This document shows positions 1 through 7,426 of a stretch of DNA of 54,988 nt, in pieces. The notes below the pieces were generated by a model. That model worked only from the letters and a program-made list of their open reading frames with translations. It ran no database searches and was not told the DNA's origin. The position numbers and the translations under genes are program-made. Position 1 is the stretch's first letter. Each line of letters opens with the position of its first letter. The stretch is taken from assembly GCA_024398595.1 (NCBI GenBank), contig JAKSIX010000008.1:1-54988 (forward strand), given 5' to 3'. Source of the stretch: Bacteroidaceae bacterium. GTDB taxonomy: Bacteria > Bacteroidota > Bacteroidia > Bacteroidales > Bacteroidaceae.

Positions 1-260
1 CCACTGCCGAGGCGTTGGAGCGAGGCTTGCAGGAAGGTTTCGCAAGGGGAGAAGTGGAGGGCTTCGCAAAAGGAGAAGCAAAAGGTCTCGCAAAAGGAAA
101 AGCGGAGGGAAAAGCGGAGGGAAAAGCGGAAGGCCTTGCGGAGGGAAAAGCAAAAATAATCCGCGCTATGATTTCAAACGGTATGGATGCCACAGAGATA
201 GCTGCAGTTACAGGTCTCAGCATCGGGCAGGTAAAGAATCTGCTCAAGTTTCGCACATGA
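1..260 (+). CDS. C-terminal tail of an Rpn-like (PD-(D/E)XK) nuclease/transposase, 5' partial
   Basis: The frame is open from the window edge (first complete codon at base 3), so this is the end of a longer gene. The visible part is a Gly/Lys/Glu-rich repeat (EGKAEGKAEGLAEGKAK) followed by a short helix-turn-helix-like end (GMDATEIAAVTGLSIGQVKNLL). That combination is typical of the C-termini of Rpn-family recombination-promoting nucleases, also annotated as putative transposases. The catalytic domain lies outside the window, so the family call rests on the tail alone. The in-frame TTG at base 15 is unlikely to be the true start. The stop overlaps an ATG at 257, but the small frame beginning there does not look like a gene. 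Confidence 0.6.
   Translation, partial: TAEALERGLQEGFARGEVEGFAKGEAKGLAKGKAEGKAEGKAEGLAEGKAKIIRAMISNGMDATEIAAVTGLSIGQVKNLLKFRT
60..155 (+). repeat. Degenerate 12-bp repeats coding for EGKA/AKGK units
   Basis: About eight imperfect copies of a 12-base unit of the form GCGGAGGGAAAA or GCAAAAGGAAAA lie inside the Rpn-like tail and code for four-residue Gly/Lys/Glu/Ala units. Such tracts commonly vary in copy number between strains through slippage. The frame is kept whatever the copy number because the unit is a multiple of three. Confidence 0.6.
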
Positions 261-389
261 AACTTGAGTTCCAGCCGTTCCAGGCTGGGTGTGAACAGTG
301 GACTGACATTGCTCGAATGGAAGAACAACACTATTATTTCATCACATCCACAAAAACATTAAATTCGCAGCTGATAAATACGAATCGGA

Positions 390-998
390 ATGGAGACATT
401 ATTGACGATAACCTCTTTTTTGAAAGACTGTCATCACATTGACAAAACCGTCACACTAGCAATCAACTCGCTCAACTGCCAATTCTCCGATTTTATATGG
501 CAGATATTCTCAAACAAGGAAATCTGGTATCTCCTTTATCTGGCAGTACTCATATTCCTATTCAGGAATCTAGGATGGAAGAAAGCCGTGATAGTCACTC
601 TAGCCATCATTCTGACAATTGTCTGCTGTGATCAGATGGCAAACTTTACAAAGTTCCATTTCCAAAGGCTCAGGCCCTGCTGGGATCTGGAAATGACGGC
701 AAGAGGGTTGCACACACTGGAGGACTTCGGAGGAAAATACGGGTTTTTCTCTGCCCACGCGGCCAACGCGATGGGGTTTGCAGTATGTTCAATAGCAGGA
801 TTCAGGAATGACCCGGCACACAGATACAGGATATATGGCAGATGCATACCTGTCTGGGCTTTCCTTGTAGGTATCAGCCGTGTATTTGTAGGCAAACATT
901 TCTTTGGAGATGTGATGACAGGCTTCTGTGTCGGCCTGGTAATAGGAACGGCATTCGGCAAACTCGCATCATTCATAATCAGTAAAACAGTCAAATGA
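390..998 (+). CDS. PAP2-family membrane phosphatase (lipid A or undecaprenyl-PP phosphatase-like)
   Basis: A 202-residue polytopic protein with all three signature motifs of the type 2 phosphatidic acid phosphatase family: K88-x6-R95-P96, then S121-A-H123 (the usual SGH) and S163-R-x3-G-x-H170-x3-D174. These form the vanadate-sensitive phosphatase site; H170 is the expected nucleophile. Family members dephosphorylate lipids at the outer face of the inner membrane, including undecaprenyl diphosphate and the lipid A 1- or 4'-phosphates (LpxE/LpxF). The next gene, overlapping by four bases, is an LpxL-like acyltransferase, which favours lipid A as the substrate, but the sequence alone does not decide. 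Start ATG 390 was chosen as the first ATG before the first hydrophobic segment. I see no clear promoter. Confidence 0.85.
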   Translation: METLLTITSFLKDCHHIDKTVTLAINSLNCQFSDFIWQIFSNKEIWYLLYLAVLIFLFRNLGWKKAVIVTLAIILTIVCCDQMANFTKFHFQRLRPCWDLEMTARGLHTLEDFGGKYGFFSAHAANAMGFAVCSIAGFRNDPAHRYRIYGRCIPVWAFLVGISRVFVGKHFFGDVMTGFCVGLVIGTAFGKLASFIISKTVK

Positions 999-1900
999 AT
1001 ATTCCGACTATAATAATAAAAGGATTCCTGCGGCTGCTTGGTATGCTTCCGCTGAGGGTGCATTACGCACTGTCTGACGGTTTGGCATTTCTCGTGGAGA
1101 AAGTCATACGCTACAGGGTGTCTGACGTGACAATCAATCTGGCACGAAGCTTTCCACAACTGAAATATGAGGACATCCGTACTGTAAGGCACAATTTCTA
1201 CAGGCACTTCTGTGATGTTTTCGCCGAAGCGATATGGTTTGGCGGAAGTCATAACCCAAAACGTCTCATCAGACAGAGAATCTGTACCATTGTCAATCCT
1301 GAGGTGCTGAATCATTTTGCAGAGACATCGGAATCAGTTATCATACTCAGTTCACATTCCGGCAATTGGGAACTGAGCGGTGGAATGTTCTCATACTCGC
1401 CGGACCAACCATTGGAATTTCAGGAGGACAACGTCTGTGTCGTATATAAAGCCCTGTCAAGCAAAGTCTGGGACAATATTATGCGCGACAACAGACGTGC
1501 GCCACTCAATGACAGGAAGAACTATAAGGGATATCTGGAATCAAGGCAGGTAATGAGATATATCTATAAACACCGCAACGAACTGAACTTCTATAATTTT
1601 ATCAATGACCAGAGTCCGTACCAGAACTCAGGTGGCAAACTGGATATCACCTTTATGGGACAATCCACAAAAGCTATGTCAGGAGCGGCCACTCTGGCCC
1701 GTAAATTCGGGATGCCTGTCGTCTATCAGGGAATGCAAAGGAACGGGCGTGGACATTATCTTATAGAATATCGCGTAATCTGCGGAAATGCCGCTGAAAT
1801 GAGTGAAGAGGAGATAACCCGCCAATATTACAGTTTGCTGGAAAAAGATCTTAGAGAGCAACCGGAGAATTACCTATGGACACACCGCAGATGGAAATGA
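995..1900 (+). CDS. LpxL/HtrB-like lipid A acyltransferase
   Basis: A 301-residue lysophospholipid/lipid A acyltransferase-family protein. The catalytic H-x4-E motif is H121-SGNW-E126, preceded by a hydrophobic strand. The N-terminus (about residues 3-30) is a single hydrophobic anchor (IIIKGFLRLLGMLPL). Such enzymes add a secondary acyl chain to Kdo-lipid A on the cytoplasmic side of the inner membrane. Many Bacteroidales carry this shorter variant, whose acyl donor and position are not known from sequence. Its ATG overlaps the stop of the PAP2 phosphatase (ATGA at 995-998), implying translational coupling and joint action on the lipid anchor of LPS. It ends 14 bases before the convergent membrane protein. 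Confidence 0.88.
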   Translation: MNIPTIIIKGFLRLLGMLPLRVHYALSDGLAFLVEKVIRYRVSDVTINLARSFPQLKYEDIRTVRHNFYRHFCDVFAEAIWFGGSHNPKRLIRQRICTIVNPEVLNHFAETSESVIILSSHSGNWELSGGMFSYSPDQPLEFQEDNVCVVYKALSSKVWDNIMRDNRRAPLNDRKNYKGYLESRQVMRYIYKHRNELNFYNFINDQSPYQNSGGKLDITFMGQSTKAMSGAATLARKFGMPVVYQGMQRNGRGHYLIEYRVICGNAAEMSEEEITRQYYSLLEKDLREQPENYLWTHRRWK

Positions 1901-1914
1901 CATCGCGGCTGCAA

Positions 1915-3567
1915 TCATAACTCATATACCCTGATATTCCAGTATGAGTCAGCGTTATGGAATGAGCCAGCGAATCCCAATCCAAGCGACTCATAATTCC
2001 CAATGGAGACCGAGGACAGGATATATCTGCAACCCATCTCACGCAGGGCATCACAGTCAATCGACAAGTCGTTGACGCTGGCATCATCTACAGCCGGGAA
2101 CATATAATTTCTGCCTAATTCAGAGGAGAAAAGATAACAGCGGCTTCCCCAGTCGCAGAAATAACTCCTCAAATCTTCCGATTTGTCCAGCTCCGCCTGA
2201 ATCACCCTCTGGAATCTGTGCTTATACTCCAAAGGATACATCGCCATATAGCCGTCAAGCGTATATATACCATTATATTCAGCAACGGCAGGATACATTC
2301 CAAAACATACCACCTTGTCACTTTCGCCACGGATCGGTAAAGACTTTTTTATTTCGTCGAACAGTCTCTCATCATAAAATTGTCTGTAAGTAGGAAGTTC
2401 CTCCACACCACATACTCTCCGCAACTCCCCTGAAACCGTCCTGTCAAAGAAGATATTGCCGACAAGCACCAACGACATGAAAACCCACGCCATACGCACC
2501 TTATTATGCCTCACAAGTTCCAATACTGACACTCCGGCCATAACAAAATACATTGCAGGACAGAAGAAATAGAATCTGTCAAACTGAAACATCTGAATAA
2601 TCTTCATATCCGGGAATAACGGGCGTATGACTGAGGCCAAGGTGATCACTACAGCCAGAATAAGATATGCTGTAAGGATATTTCCAAGCATGGCATTATC
2701 CGTTCCGTACCTGCGGTATGTGTAAATGAACACGGCAAGTATCAAGACCGCAATACAACAGCCTGCATGATACTGGGAAATCGCAAGGTATGACAGAGCA
2801 TCGCCAAGTGCCGTCAGTACGGAGCGGTTCGGAACAAACTCCTCCCTATGTGTCACGACATCCGGGTGTATCACCCCGACAACCATATTCCAGTTGGTTA
2901 CAATACACATTATGGAGAAAATGACAAGTCCCAGCAATGGATACCACGCAATCCGCCTGTCCCTTATTGTCCATACGACCAACAGAGCCGCTATTGTCAC
3001 ACATACGAAAAATCCGCCTAATATAAACGAAGAGAACAGTGAATAGAATACGAGCAGAAGCAGGTTCAATACTTTATCACGCTGACAATACAGGTTCAGA
3101 AATGCGAATGACACAAGAGGAATCCCGGCAGAGGTAATCCCATAGTCAGGATAGAAGGGAACGGATGAGAAAAGAACCGATATGCACAGCGCAACCTCAG
3201 ATGAAAATTCCGACTTGGCAAATATATACCTTGTCAGGAGCAGAAACATTCCGATAAACGCGCAGGCCTTTATTATCGCAATGTTCGCAATTATAGCCTT
3301 GTAGGATGGAAGGATGGCAAAAAGCCATATTCTCAAATCCATCCAGTTTCCAAAGAAATATCGGGGCAGGACAGACATCAGGGGCAGATTCTTCGAGAAA
3401 TCAAAAAGTGCTCCCGCATCCTTCATCATCTTTATATGGGCAACGGAAGAATCAAGAAAATCGTGTAGGCATATATAGTGATTTTCTCCGGATATGGCAA
3501 AAGGCAGCACCTGTATCGCAACGAACAGAAAACCAATCAGATAATAACGTGTTTCAGTTTTATGCAT
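1915..3567 (-). CDS. Polytopic membrane protein, possible GT-C-type glycosyltransferase (DUF6044/YfhO-like)
   Basis: A 550-residue protein with about ten to twelve hydrophobic segments in residues 8-395 and a soluble C-terminal part of about 150 residues. That overall layout (large first loop with acidic residues, long helical bundle, extracytoplasmic C-terminal domain) is the layout of GT-C glycosyltransferases and of YfhO/DUF6044-type proteins. I do not recognise a specific family with certainty. The first loop has the acidic patch HDFLDSSVAH (about residues 35-44), a plausible place for the catalytic Asp of a GT-C enzyme. It is divergent from the ATP-grasp/GT2/SMR cassette, with only 80 bases between, so it could be the enzyme that uses the flipped polyprenyl-phosphate sugar. 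The function is inferred from layout and context only. Confidence 0.55.
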   Translation of the reverse strand: MHKTETRYYLIGFLFVAIQVLPFAISGENHYICLHDFLDSSVAHIKMMKDAGALFDFSKNLPLMSVLPRYFFGNWMDLRIWLFAILPSYKAIIANIAIIKACAFIGMFLLLTRYIFAKSEFSSEVALCISVLFSSVPFYPDYGITSAGIPLVSFAFLNLYCQRDKVLNLLLLVFYSLFSSFILGGFFVCVTIAALLVVWTIRDRRIAWYPLLGLVIFSIMCIVTNWNMVVGVIHPDVVTHREEFVPNRSVLTALGDALSYLAISQYHAGCCIAVLILAVFIYTYRRYGTDNAMLGNILTAYLILAVVITLASVIRPLFPDMKIIQMFQFDRFYFFCPAMYFVMAGVSVLELVRHNKVRMAWVFMSLVLVGNIFFDRTVSGELRRVCGVEELPTYRQFYDERLFDEIKKSLPIRGESDKVVCFGMYPAVAEYNGIYTLDGYMAMYPLEYKHRFQRVIQAELDKSEDLRSYFCDWGSRCYLFSSELGRNYMFPAVDDASVNDLSIDCDALREMGCRYILSSVSIGNYESLGLGFAGSFHNADSYWNIRVYEL

Positions 3568-3589
3568 AATAATTGTCCGACACTTCTTT

Positions 3590-3597
3590 CAAAGGTA
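3590..3597 (-). promoter_or_regulatory. -7 promoter element (TACCTTTG) for the polytopic membrane protein
   Basis: Read on the minus strand this is TACCTTTG, a full match to the Bacteroidetes TAnnTTTG element. The predicted transcript start lies about 16 bases before the ATG at 3567. I see no convincing -33 TTTG. Confidence 0.6.
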
Positions 3598-3630
3598 TTG
3601 AATTTTGCCGTTATTCTCATTTAAAGTCAC

Positions 3631-3638
3631 TATTTTTG
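3631..3638 (+). promoter_or_regulatory. -7 promoter element (TATTTTTG) for the ATP-grasp cassette
   Basis: Full match to TAnnTTTG, only nine bases before the ATG at 3648, so the predicted message has a leader of about three bases. A TTTG at 3604-3607 is a possible -33 element, although its 23-base spacing is long. Confidence 0.6.
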
Positions 3639-3647
3639 TAATAGAAA

Positions 3648-4790
3648 ATGACTCTTGACAATAAACAGAAGACATTAGCAATCATCGGTGCCAGCTATTT
3701 GCAGAAGCCTCTTGTGATGAAAGCCCGCCGGATGGGGCTCAGGACATTGTGCTTCGCCTGGCGTGATGGTGCTGTCTGTGAAGGACTTGCAGACGAATTT
3801 CATCCCATATCAATAGTGGAGAAGGACGAAATTCTGGAAATATGCAGGGAACGGAATATTGACGGAATCTGCACCATAGCATCGGATGTGGCGGCTCCGA
3901 CTGTAGCATACGTGGCTGAGAAGTTGGGGCTGACATCCAATTCATACGAGAGTGCATTGCTGGCCAATAACAAATTCCTGATGCGGAATGCCTTTGTTGA
4001 AGCCGGAGTTCCGTGCCCACGTTATATGCTGATTTCATCTGTAGCCGAATGCCAGGATGTCAGAATCGGTTTTCCAGTGATTGTAAAGCCGACTGACCGT
4101 TCAGGTTCACTTGGTGTCACGAAAGTCATGTCCGAAGACAAACTGCCGGAGGCGGTTGCACGTGCACTGGATGTATCTTTTAAGAAACAGGCAATTGTGG
4201 AGGAATTTATTGAAGGGCGTGAAATCAGCGTTGAATTCATATCGTATCACGGGAGACACTACCCTTTGCAGATAACGGATAAGGTAACTACGGGAGCCCC
4301 GCATTTCGTTGAACTGGAGCATCATCAGCCATCTTCCCTGTCGCCGGAACAGTACAGATACATCTATAATTTGACAAACAGGGCTCTTGACGCTCTTGGA
4401 TTGACAAACGGCGCGTCCCATTCAGAATACCGCATCACAGCCGACAACCACATCTATGTGATGGAGATTGGAGGAAGGATGGGTGGAGATTTTATAGGAT
4501 CAGACCTGGTCAGGCTATCTACAGGATATGATTTCGTACGGGGTGTCATCGATGTGGCACTGGGCACATTCATCGAGCCTGCAACTGATATCCGCAAGCA
4601 CTCAGGAGTCTATTTCCTGTGCAGGGAAACGGCAGGTCTGAAATCTGTAATCGATTCTGCAGACACCTTTCCCGAAATTGTTGAAGCTTGCCAGACAGAT
4701 GTGGAATTACGCACAGTAACCTGCAGCGCAGACCGCAGCGGCTATATCATCTATCAGGCAGACAAACGTTGGAAACCTATTTTGAAATGA
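3648..4790 (+). CDS. ATP-grasp ligase, first gene of the lipid-linked sugar cassette
   Basis: A 380-residue ATP-grasp protein with a Rossmann-like pre-domain (residues about 8-95, starting LAIIGASYLQKPLVMKA) and the ATP-grasp fold after it. Recognisable elements are the nucleotide-binding lysine strand (FPVIVKPTDRSGSLGV), the adenine-contact segment (AIVEEFIEGREISVEF) and the metal-binding acidic segment near the end (VMEIGGRMGGDFIGSD). Family enzymes join a carboxylate to an amine or thiol through an acyl phosphate. The downstream WecE-like enzyme makes an amino sugar, so ligation of an amino acid or other carboxylate to that amine is a reasonable inference, not a demonstrated role. It is translationally coupled to the next gene (ATGA at 4787-4790). 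Confidence 0.82.
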   Translation: MTLDNKQKTLAIIGASYLQKPLVMKARRMGLRTLCFAWRDGAVCEGLADEFHPISIVEKDEILEICRERNIDGICTIASDVAAPTVAYVAEKLGLTSNSYESALLANNKFLMRNAFVEAGVPCPRYMLISSVAECQDVRIGFPVIVKPTDRSGSLGVTKVMSEDKLPEAVARALDVSFKKQAIVEEFIEGREISVEFISYHGRHYPLQITDKVTTGAPHFVELEHHQPSSLSPEQYRYIYNLTNRALDALGLTNGASHSEYRITADNHIYVMEIGGRMGGDFIGSDLVRLSTGYDFVRGVIDVALGTFIEPATDIRKHSGVYFLCRETAGLKSVIDSADTFPEIVEACQTDVELRTVTCSADRSGYIIYQADKRWKPILK

Positions 4791-5725
4791 TTATGGAAAG
4801 ACCATTGATAAGTGTTGTGTCACCGGAATACCGGGGAGCCGGCATCATTCCGGAACTTGTGCGCAGAAACATCAGCGCACTGGAGACACTGACCGGCAAT
4901 TTTGAGATAATCCTTGTCAATGATTGCTCACCCGATGACACTTGGAATGCCATTCTCGCCGAATGTGCCAATGACAGACGGGTCAAAGGAATCAATCTCA
5001 GCCGCAATTTCGGACAGCATTATGCCATTTCCGCCGGGCTCGCAAATGCATCCGGAGAATGGGTGGTAATAATGGATTGTGACTTGCAGGATGCGCCTGA
5101 GGATATACCGGCATTGTATAAAAAGGCACTTGAGGGATTCGATGTGGTGCAGGCACGCAGAATCAACAAAAAGTTCGGAGTATGGAAGCGTTTCACGTCA
5201 GCGCTGTTCCACCGGATATTTGACTGGCTCAGCGGTTGTTCCACCGATGAGTCAATAGGCAATTTCTGCATCTGCTCAAGAAAAGTCATAGATTCAATAA
5301 ATGATATTCAGGAAAGAACGCGTTCTCTGGAAAGTATGCTCAGGTATATTGGATTCCGTACTACTACAATTGATGTAGAACACAATGAGAGGGCGGAAGG
5401 ACAAAGTTCATATACATTCTCAAAGCTGATGCGGCACGCATCGGATGTCATTATAGCCGACACTAACAAACCTCTCCGACTGGGTGTCGGCATAGGGCTT
5501 GTCATTGCAATTGTATCGTTCTGTCTCGCAATATACAACGTCATTGCAAAATTGGCCGGCATAATAACTCTTCAAGGCTATACCACAACCGTGTTTTCGA
5601 TTTGGTTTGTCGGAGGACTTATACTTCTCATACTTGGTGTTCTGGGACTATACATCGGGAAAATATTCGATCAGGTCAAAGGCCGCCAGATTTATATTAT
5701 CAAAGATAAAATCAATTTCAAATGA
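4787..5725 (+). CDS. Polyprenyl-phosphate glycosyltransferase (GT2, ArnC/DPM1/GtrB-like)
   Basis: A 312-residue family 2 glycosyltransferase with a GT-A domain at residues about 8-230 and two hydrophobic helices at the C-terminus (about 238-262 and 275-298). The donor/metal motif reads IMDCDLQDAPEDIP, as in dolichyl-phosphate mannose synthase, GtrB and ArnC, which load a sugar onto undecaprenyl phosphate at the cytoplasmic face. The SRNFGQHYAISAGL segment is also typical of this subfamily. I placed the start at ATG 4787, which overlaps the upstream stop as ATGA; ATG 4793 is a close alternative. A longer upstream extension of the frame only reads through the ATP-grasp gene. The stop overlaps the epimerase start (ATGA at 5722-5725). 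Confidence 0.88.
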   Translation: MIMERPLISVVSPEYRGAGIIPELVRRNISALETLTGNFEIILVNDCSPDDTWNAILAECANDRRVKGINLSRNFGQHYAISAGLANASGEWVVIMDCDLQDAPEDIPALYKKALEGFDVVQARRINKKFGVWKRFTSALFHRIFDWLSGCSTDESIGNFCICSRKVIDSINDIQERTRSLESMLRYIGFRTTTIDVEHNERAEGQSSYTFSKLMRHASDVIIADTNKPLRLGVGIGLVIAIVSFCLAIYNVIAKLAGIITLQGYTTTVFSIWFVGGLILLILGVLGLYIGKIFDQVKGRQIYIIKDKINFK

Positions 5726-6744
5726 CAGGAAACAGGGTAATAGTATTTGGCGGAACCGGCACAGTAGGCGCATATACCTGCCTCTGCCTGAAAGAAAAGG
5801 GATATGATGTAATTGCCTGCGGTTCCAGGAAAACAGATAATGGTTTCTTCTCCGGATACGGCATAAAATATTTACAGGCTGACATAACCGACCGTGACTC
5901 ATTCCATACATTACCTCAGGACAACATCTGCGCAGTGGTCAATCTCTCAAGTATGATGCCGGCAAGAATGCGTGGGTATAATCCCCAGTCGTATGTTGAT
6001 GTCAATATCACCGGCAGTCTGAACATACTGCAATACTGCGCCGGGGTCAAGCCGGAAGTGGTGATTACCACCAAGTCCATATCCGATGTCAGCCAGCTGT
6101 GTGGGAATGTCTCGCCGATAGAATCTGATGCAATATCAGGATTCCCGCTTGACAATGACCACAGCGTGTATTGCATAACGAAGAATGCGGCAGCCGATAT
6201 GCTTGTACATTACGCTGCGAGATACGGTTTCAAATACTATATCCTGCGCTTTCCTAACATATACCTGTATCATCCGAATCCTTTCTATTTCGTAGATGGA
6301 GAGGAACGGTGGCAGGGATACAGACTGATGATTCACAAAGCTATACGCGGTGAGAGAATCGCCATTTGGGGTAATCCGGAAAGAGTACGTGATATTGTAT
6401 ATGTCAAAGACTGCGCACAGATTATCAGACTGTGTGTTGGCGGCCAAGGAGAATCCGGCACGTACAATGTCGGAACAGGTAACGGTGTTTCACTGCGCAA
6501 TCAGGTACTTGGTATTCAGGAAGTATTCGGAAAAGGCCATTACGGCCCTGATATTGAAGTGGATCTGTCAAAGCCTGACGCTCCCGAGTACATTTTTGAC
6601 ATTTCCAAAACCGTGAGAAACCTGGGGTACTCTCCGAAATACGACTACATCGCATATCTGGAGGATTTTAAGGATGAACTGAGGTCACAGCGTTTCACAA
6701 AACTATGGGGCGAAGACCGGACCGGGGACAACATACTGTTATGA
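5722..6744 (+). CDS. NAD-dependent sugar epimerase/dehydratase (extended SDR)
   Basis: A 340-residue extended short-chain dehydrogenase/reductase. The N-terminus has the nucleotide-binding motif GGTGTVG (about residues 10-16), and the active-site pair is in YCITK (Y-x3-K, about residues 152-156). The C-terminal substrate domain includes RDIVYVKDCAQ and YNVGTGNGVSLRNQ, both usual for nucleotide-sugar epimerases. It would act in the cytosol on a nucleotide sugar, or possibly on the sugar after loading onto undecaprenyl phosphate. The WecE-like enzyme two genes on suggests a dTDP-6-deoxyhexose substrate. Start and stop both form ATGA overlaps with the neighbouring genes. Confidence 0.85.
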   Translation: MTGNRVIVFGGTGTVGAYTCLCLKEKGYDVIACGSRKTDNGFFSGYGIKYLQADITDRDSFHTLPQDNICAVVNLSSMMPARMRGYNPQSYVDVNITGSLNILQYCAGVKPEVVITTKSISDVSQLCGNVSPIESDAISGFPLDNDHSVYCITKNAAADMLVHYAARYGFKYYILRFPNIYLYHPNPFYFVDGEERWQGYRLMIHKAIRGERIAIWGNPERVRDIVYVKDCAQIIRLCVGGQGESGTYNVGTGNGVSLRNQVLGIQEVFGKGHYGPDIEVDLSKPDAPEYIFDISKTVRNLGYSPKYDYIAYLEDFKDELRSQRFTKLWGEDRTGDNILL

Positions 6745-7085
6745 AAGGCAAGTCTACGTGGCTGACATATTTGTTGCTGATATTCTCTAATCTGGTGTAT
6801 GCCTGTACCTGTATCTTTACCAAGACGGCATCCTCATACAGTCTTTTATCCGCACCGTATATATTGTGTATAGCCGGCGCAATTTTCATAATGGGCATTT
6901 ACGCCATCCTGTGGCAACAGGTAATCAAGCGGATGCCCGTCTCGGATGCATATATGTTCCGTGGAACGGCTGTAATATTTACGATGATCATAGCCTGTCT
7001 GTTGTTTTCAGAACCGGTATCTGCTTCGAATATTGCAGGCGCATCCCTCATTATTGCAGGAATAGCTTTGTTCGCCAAATCATGA
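6741..7085 (+). CDS. SMR/EamA half-transporter, subunit 1 of a probable ArnE/ArnF-like flippase
   Basis: A 114-residue protein with four predicted transmembrane helices (about residues 8-27, 33-55, 66-86 and 92-111), the size and layout of small multidrug resistance proteins and of the ArnE/ArnF pair that moves undecaprenyl-phosphate-aminoarabinose across the inner membrane. The start at ATG 6741 overlaps the epimerase stop; the reading frame extends upstream but that part is shadow sequence. The stop overlaps the start of a second protein of the same type, so a heterodimer is likely. The ArnC-like glycosyltransferase three genes upstream supports a lipid-linked sugar as cargo rather than a drug. 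Confidence 0.8.
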   Translation: MKGKSTWLTYLLLIFSNLVYACTCIFTKTASSYSLLSAPYILCIAGAIFIMGIYAILWQQVIKRMPVSDAYMFRGTAVIFTMIIACLLFSEPVSASNIAGASLIIAGIALFAKS

Positions 7086-7417
7086 TGTACTATATAATTG
7101 TCGCATTGAGCGTATTTATTGCAGCGGTTGCACAGATGCTTCTGAAAAAAGGGGCTATGATGCCACATACATCAATTGTCAGAGAATATCTCAACCCTTG
7201 GGTGATAGGCGGATATCTGATAATGGGCATATCCCTTTTGGTCAATGTATTTGCAATGAGTCACGGAGTAAAAGTAAAAGAGGTCTCTATAATCGAGTCA
7301 CTGAGCTATCTGTTTGTCCCGCTGCTCAGTCTCCTGCTGTTCAAGGAGAAGATGACGGCACGGAAAATAATATCCATTCTCATTATCATCACAGGAATTA
7401 CAATATTTTTTTACTGA
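7082..7417 (+). CDS. SMR/EamA half-transporter, subunit 2 of a probable ArnE/ArnF-like flippase
   Basis: A 111-residue protein with four hydrophobic helices, starting MMYYIIVALSVFIAAVAQMLLKKG. The AxxAQxxLKKG-like pattern after helix 1 and the closing helix (IISILIIITGITIFF) are typical of this transporter group. ATG 7082 overlaps the stop of subunit 1 (ATGA at 7082-7085). The two proteins are not near-identical copies, so they look like specialised partners, as in ArnE/ArnF. Cargo is inferred from context: a polyprenyl-phosphate sugar made by the upstream GT2. The next gene follows after nine bases. Confidence 0.8.
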   Translation: MMYYIIVALSVFIAAVAQMLLKKGAMMPHTSIVREYLNPWVIGGYLIMGISLLVNVFAMSHGVKVKEVSIIESLSYLFVPLLSLLLFKEKMTARKIISILIIITGITIFFY

Positions 7418-7426
7418 ACCGATAAT

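Noticed and set aside
257-442. 61-residue frame after the Rpn-like tail
   Set aside because: It overlaps the PAP2 start by 53 bases, has no recognisable motif and no hydrophobic or repeat pattern; the ATGA overlap alone is weak support.
632-1315. 227-residue minus-strand frame
   Set aside because: Antisense to the end of the PAP2 gene and the start of the acyltransferase gene, both with intact motifs; composition is that of a shadow frame.
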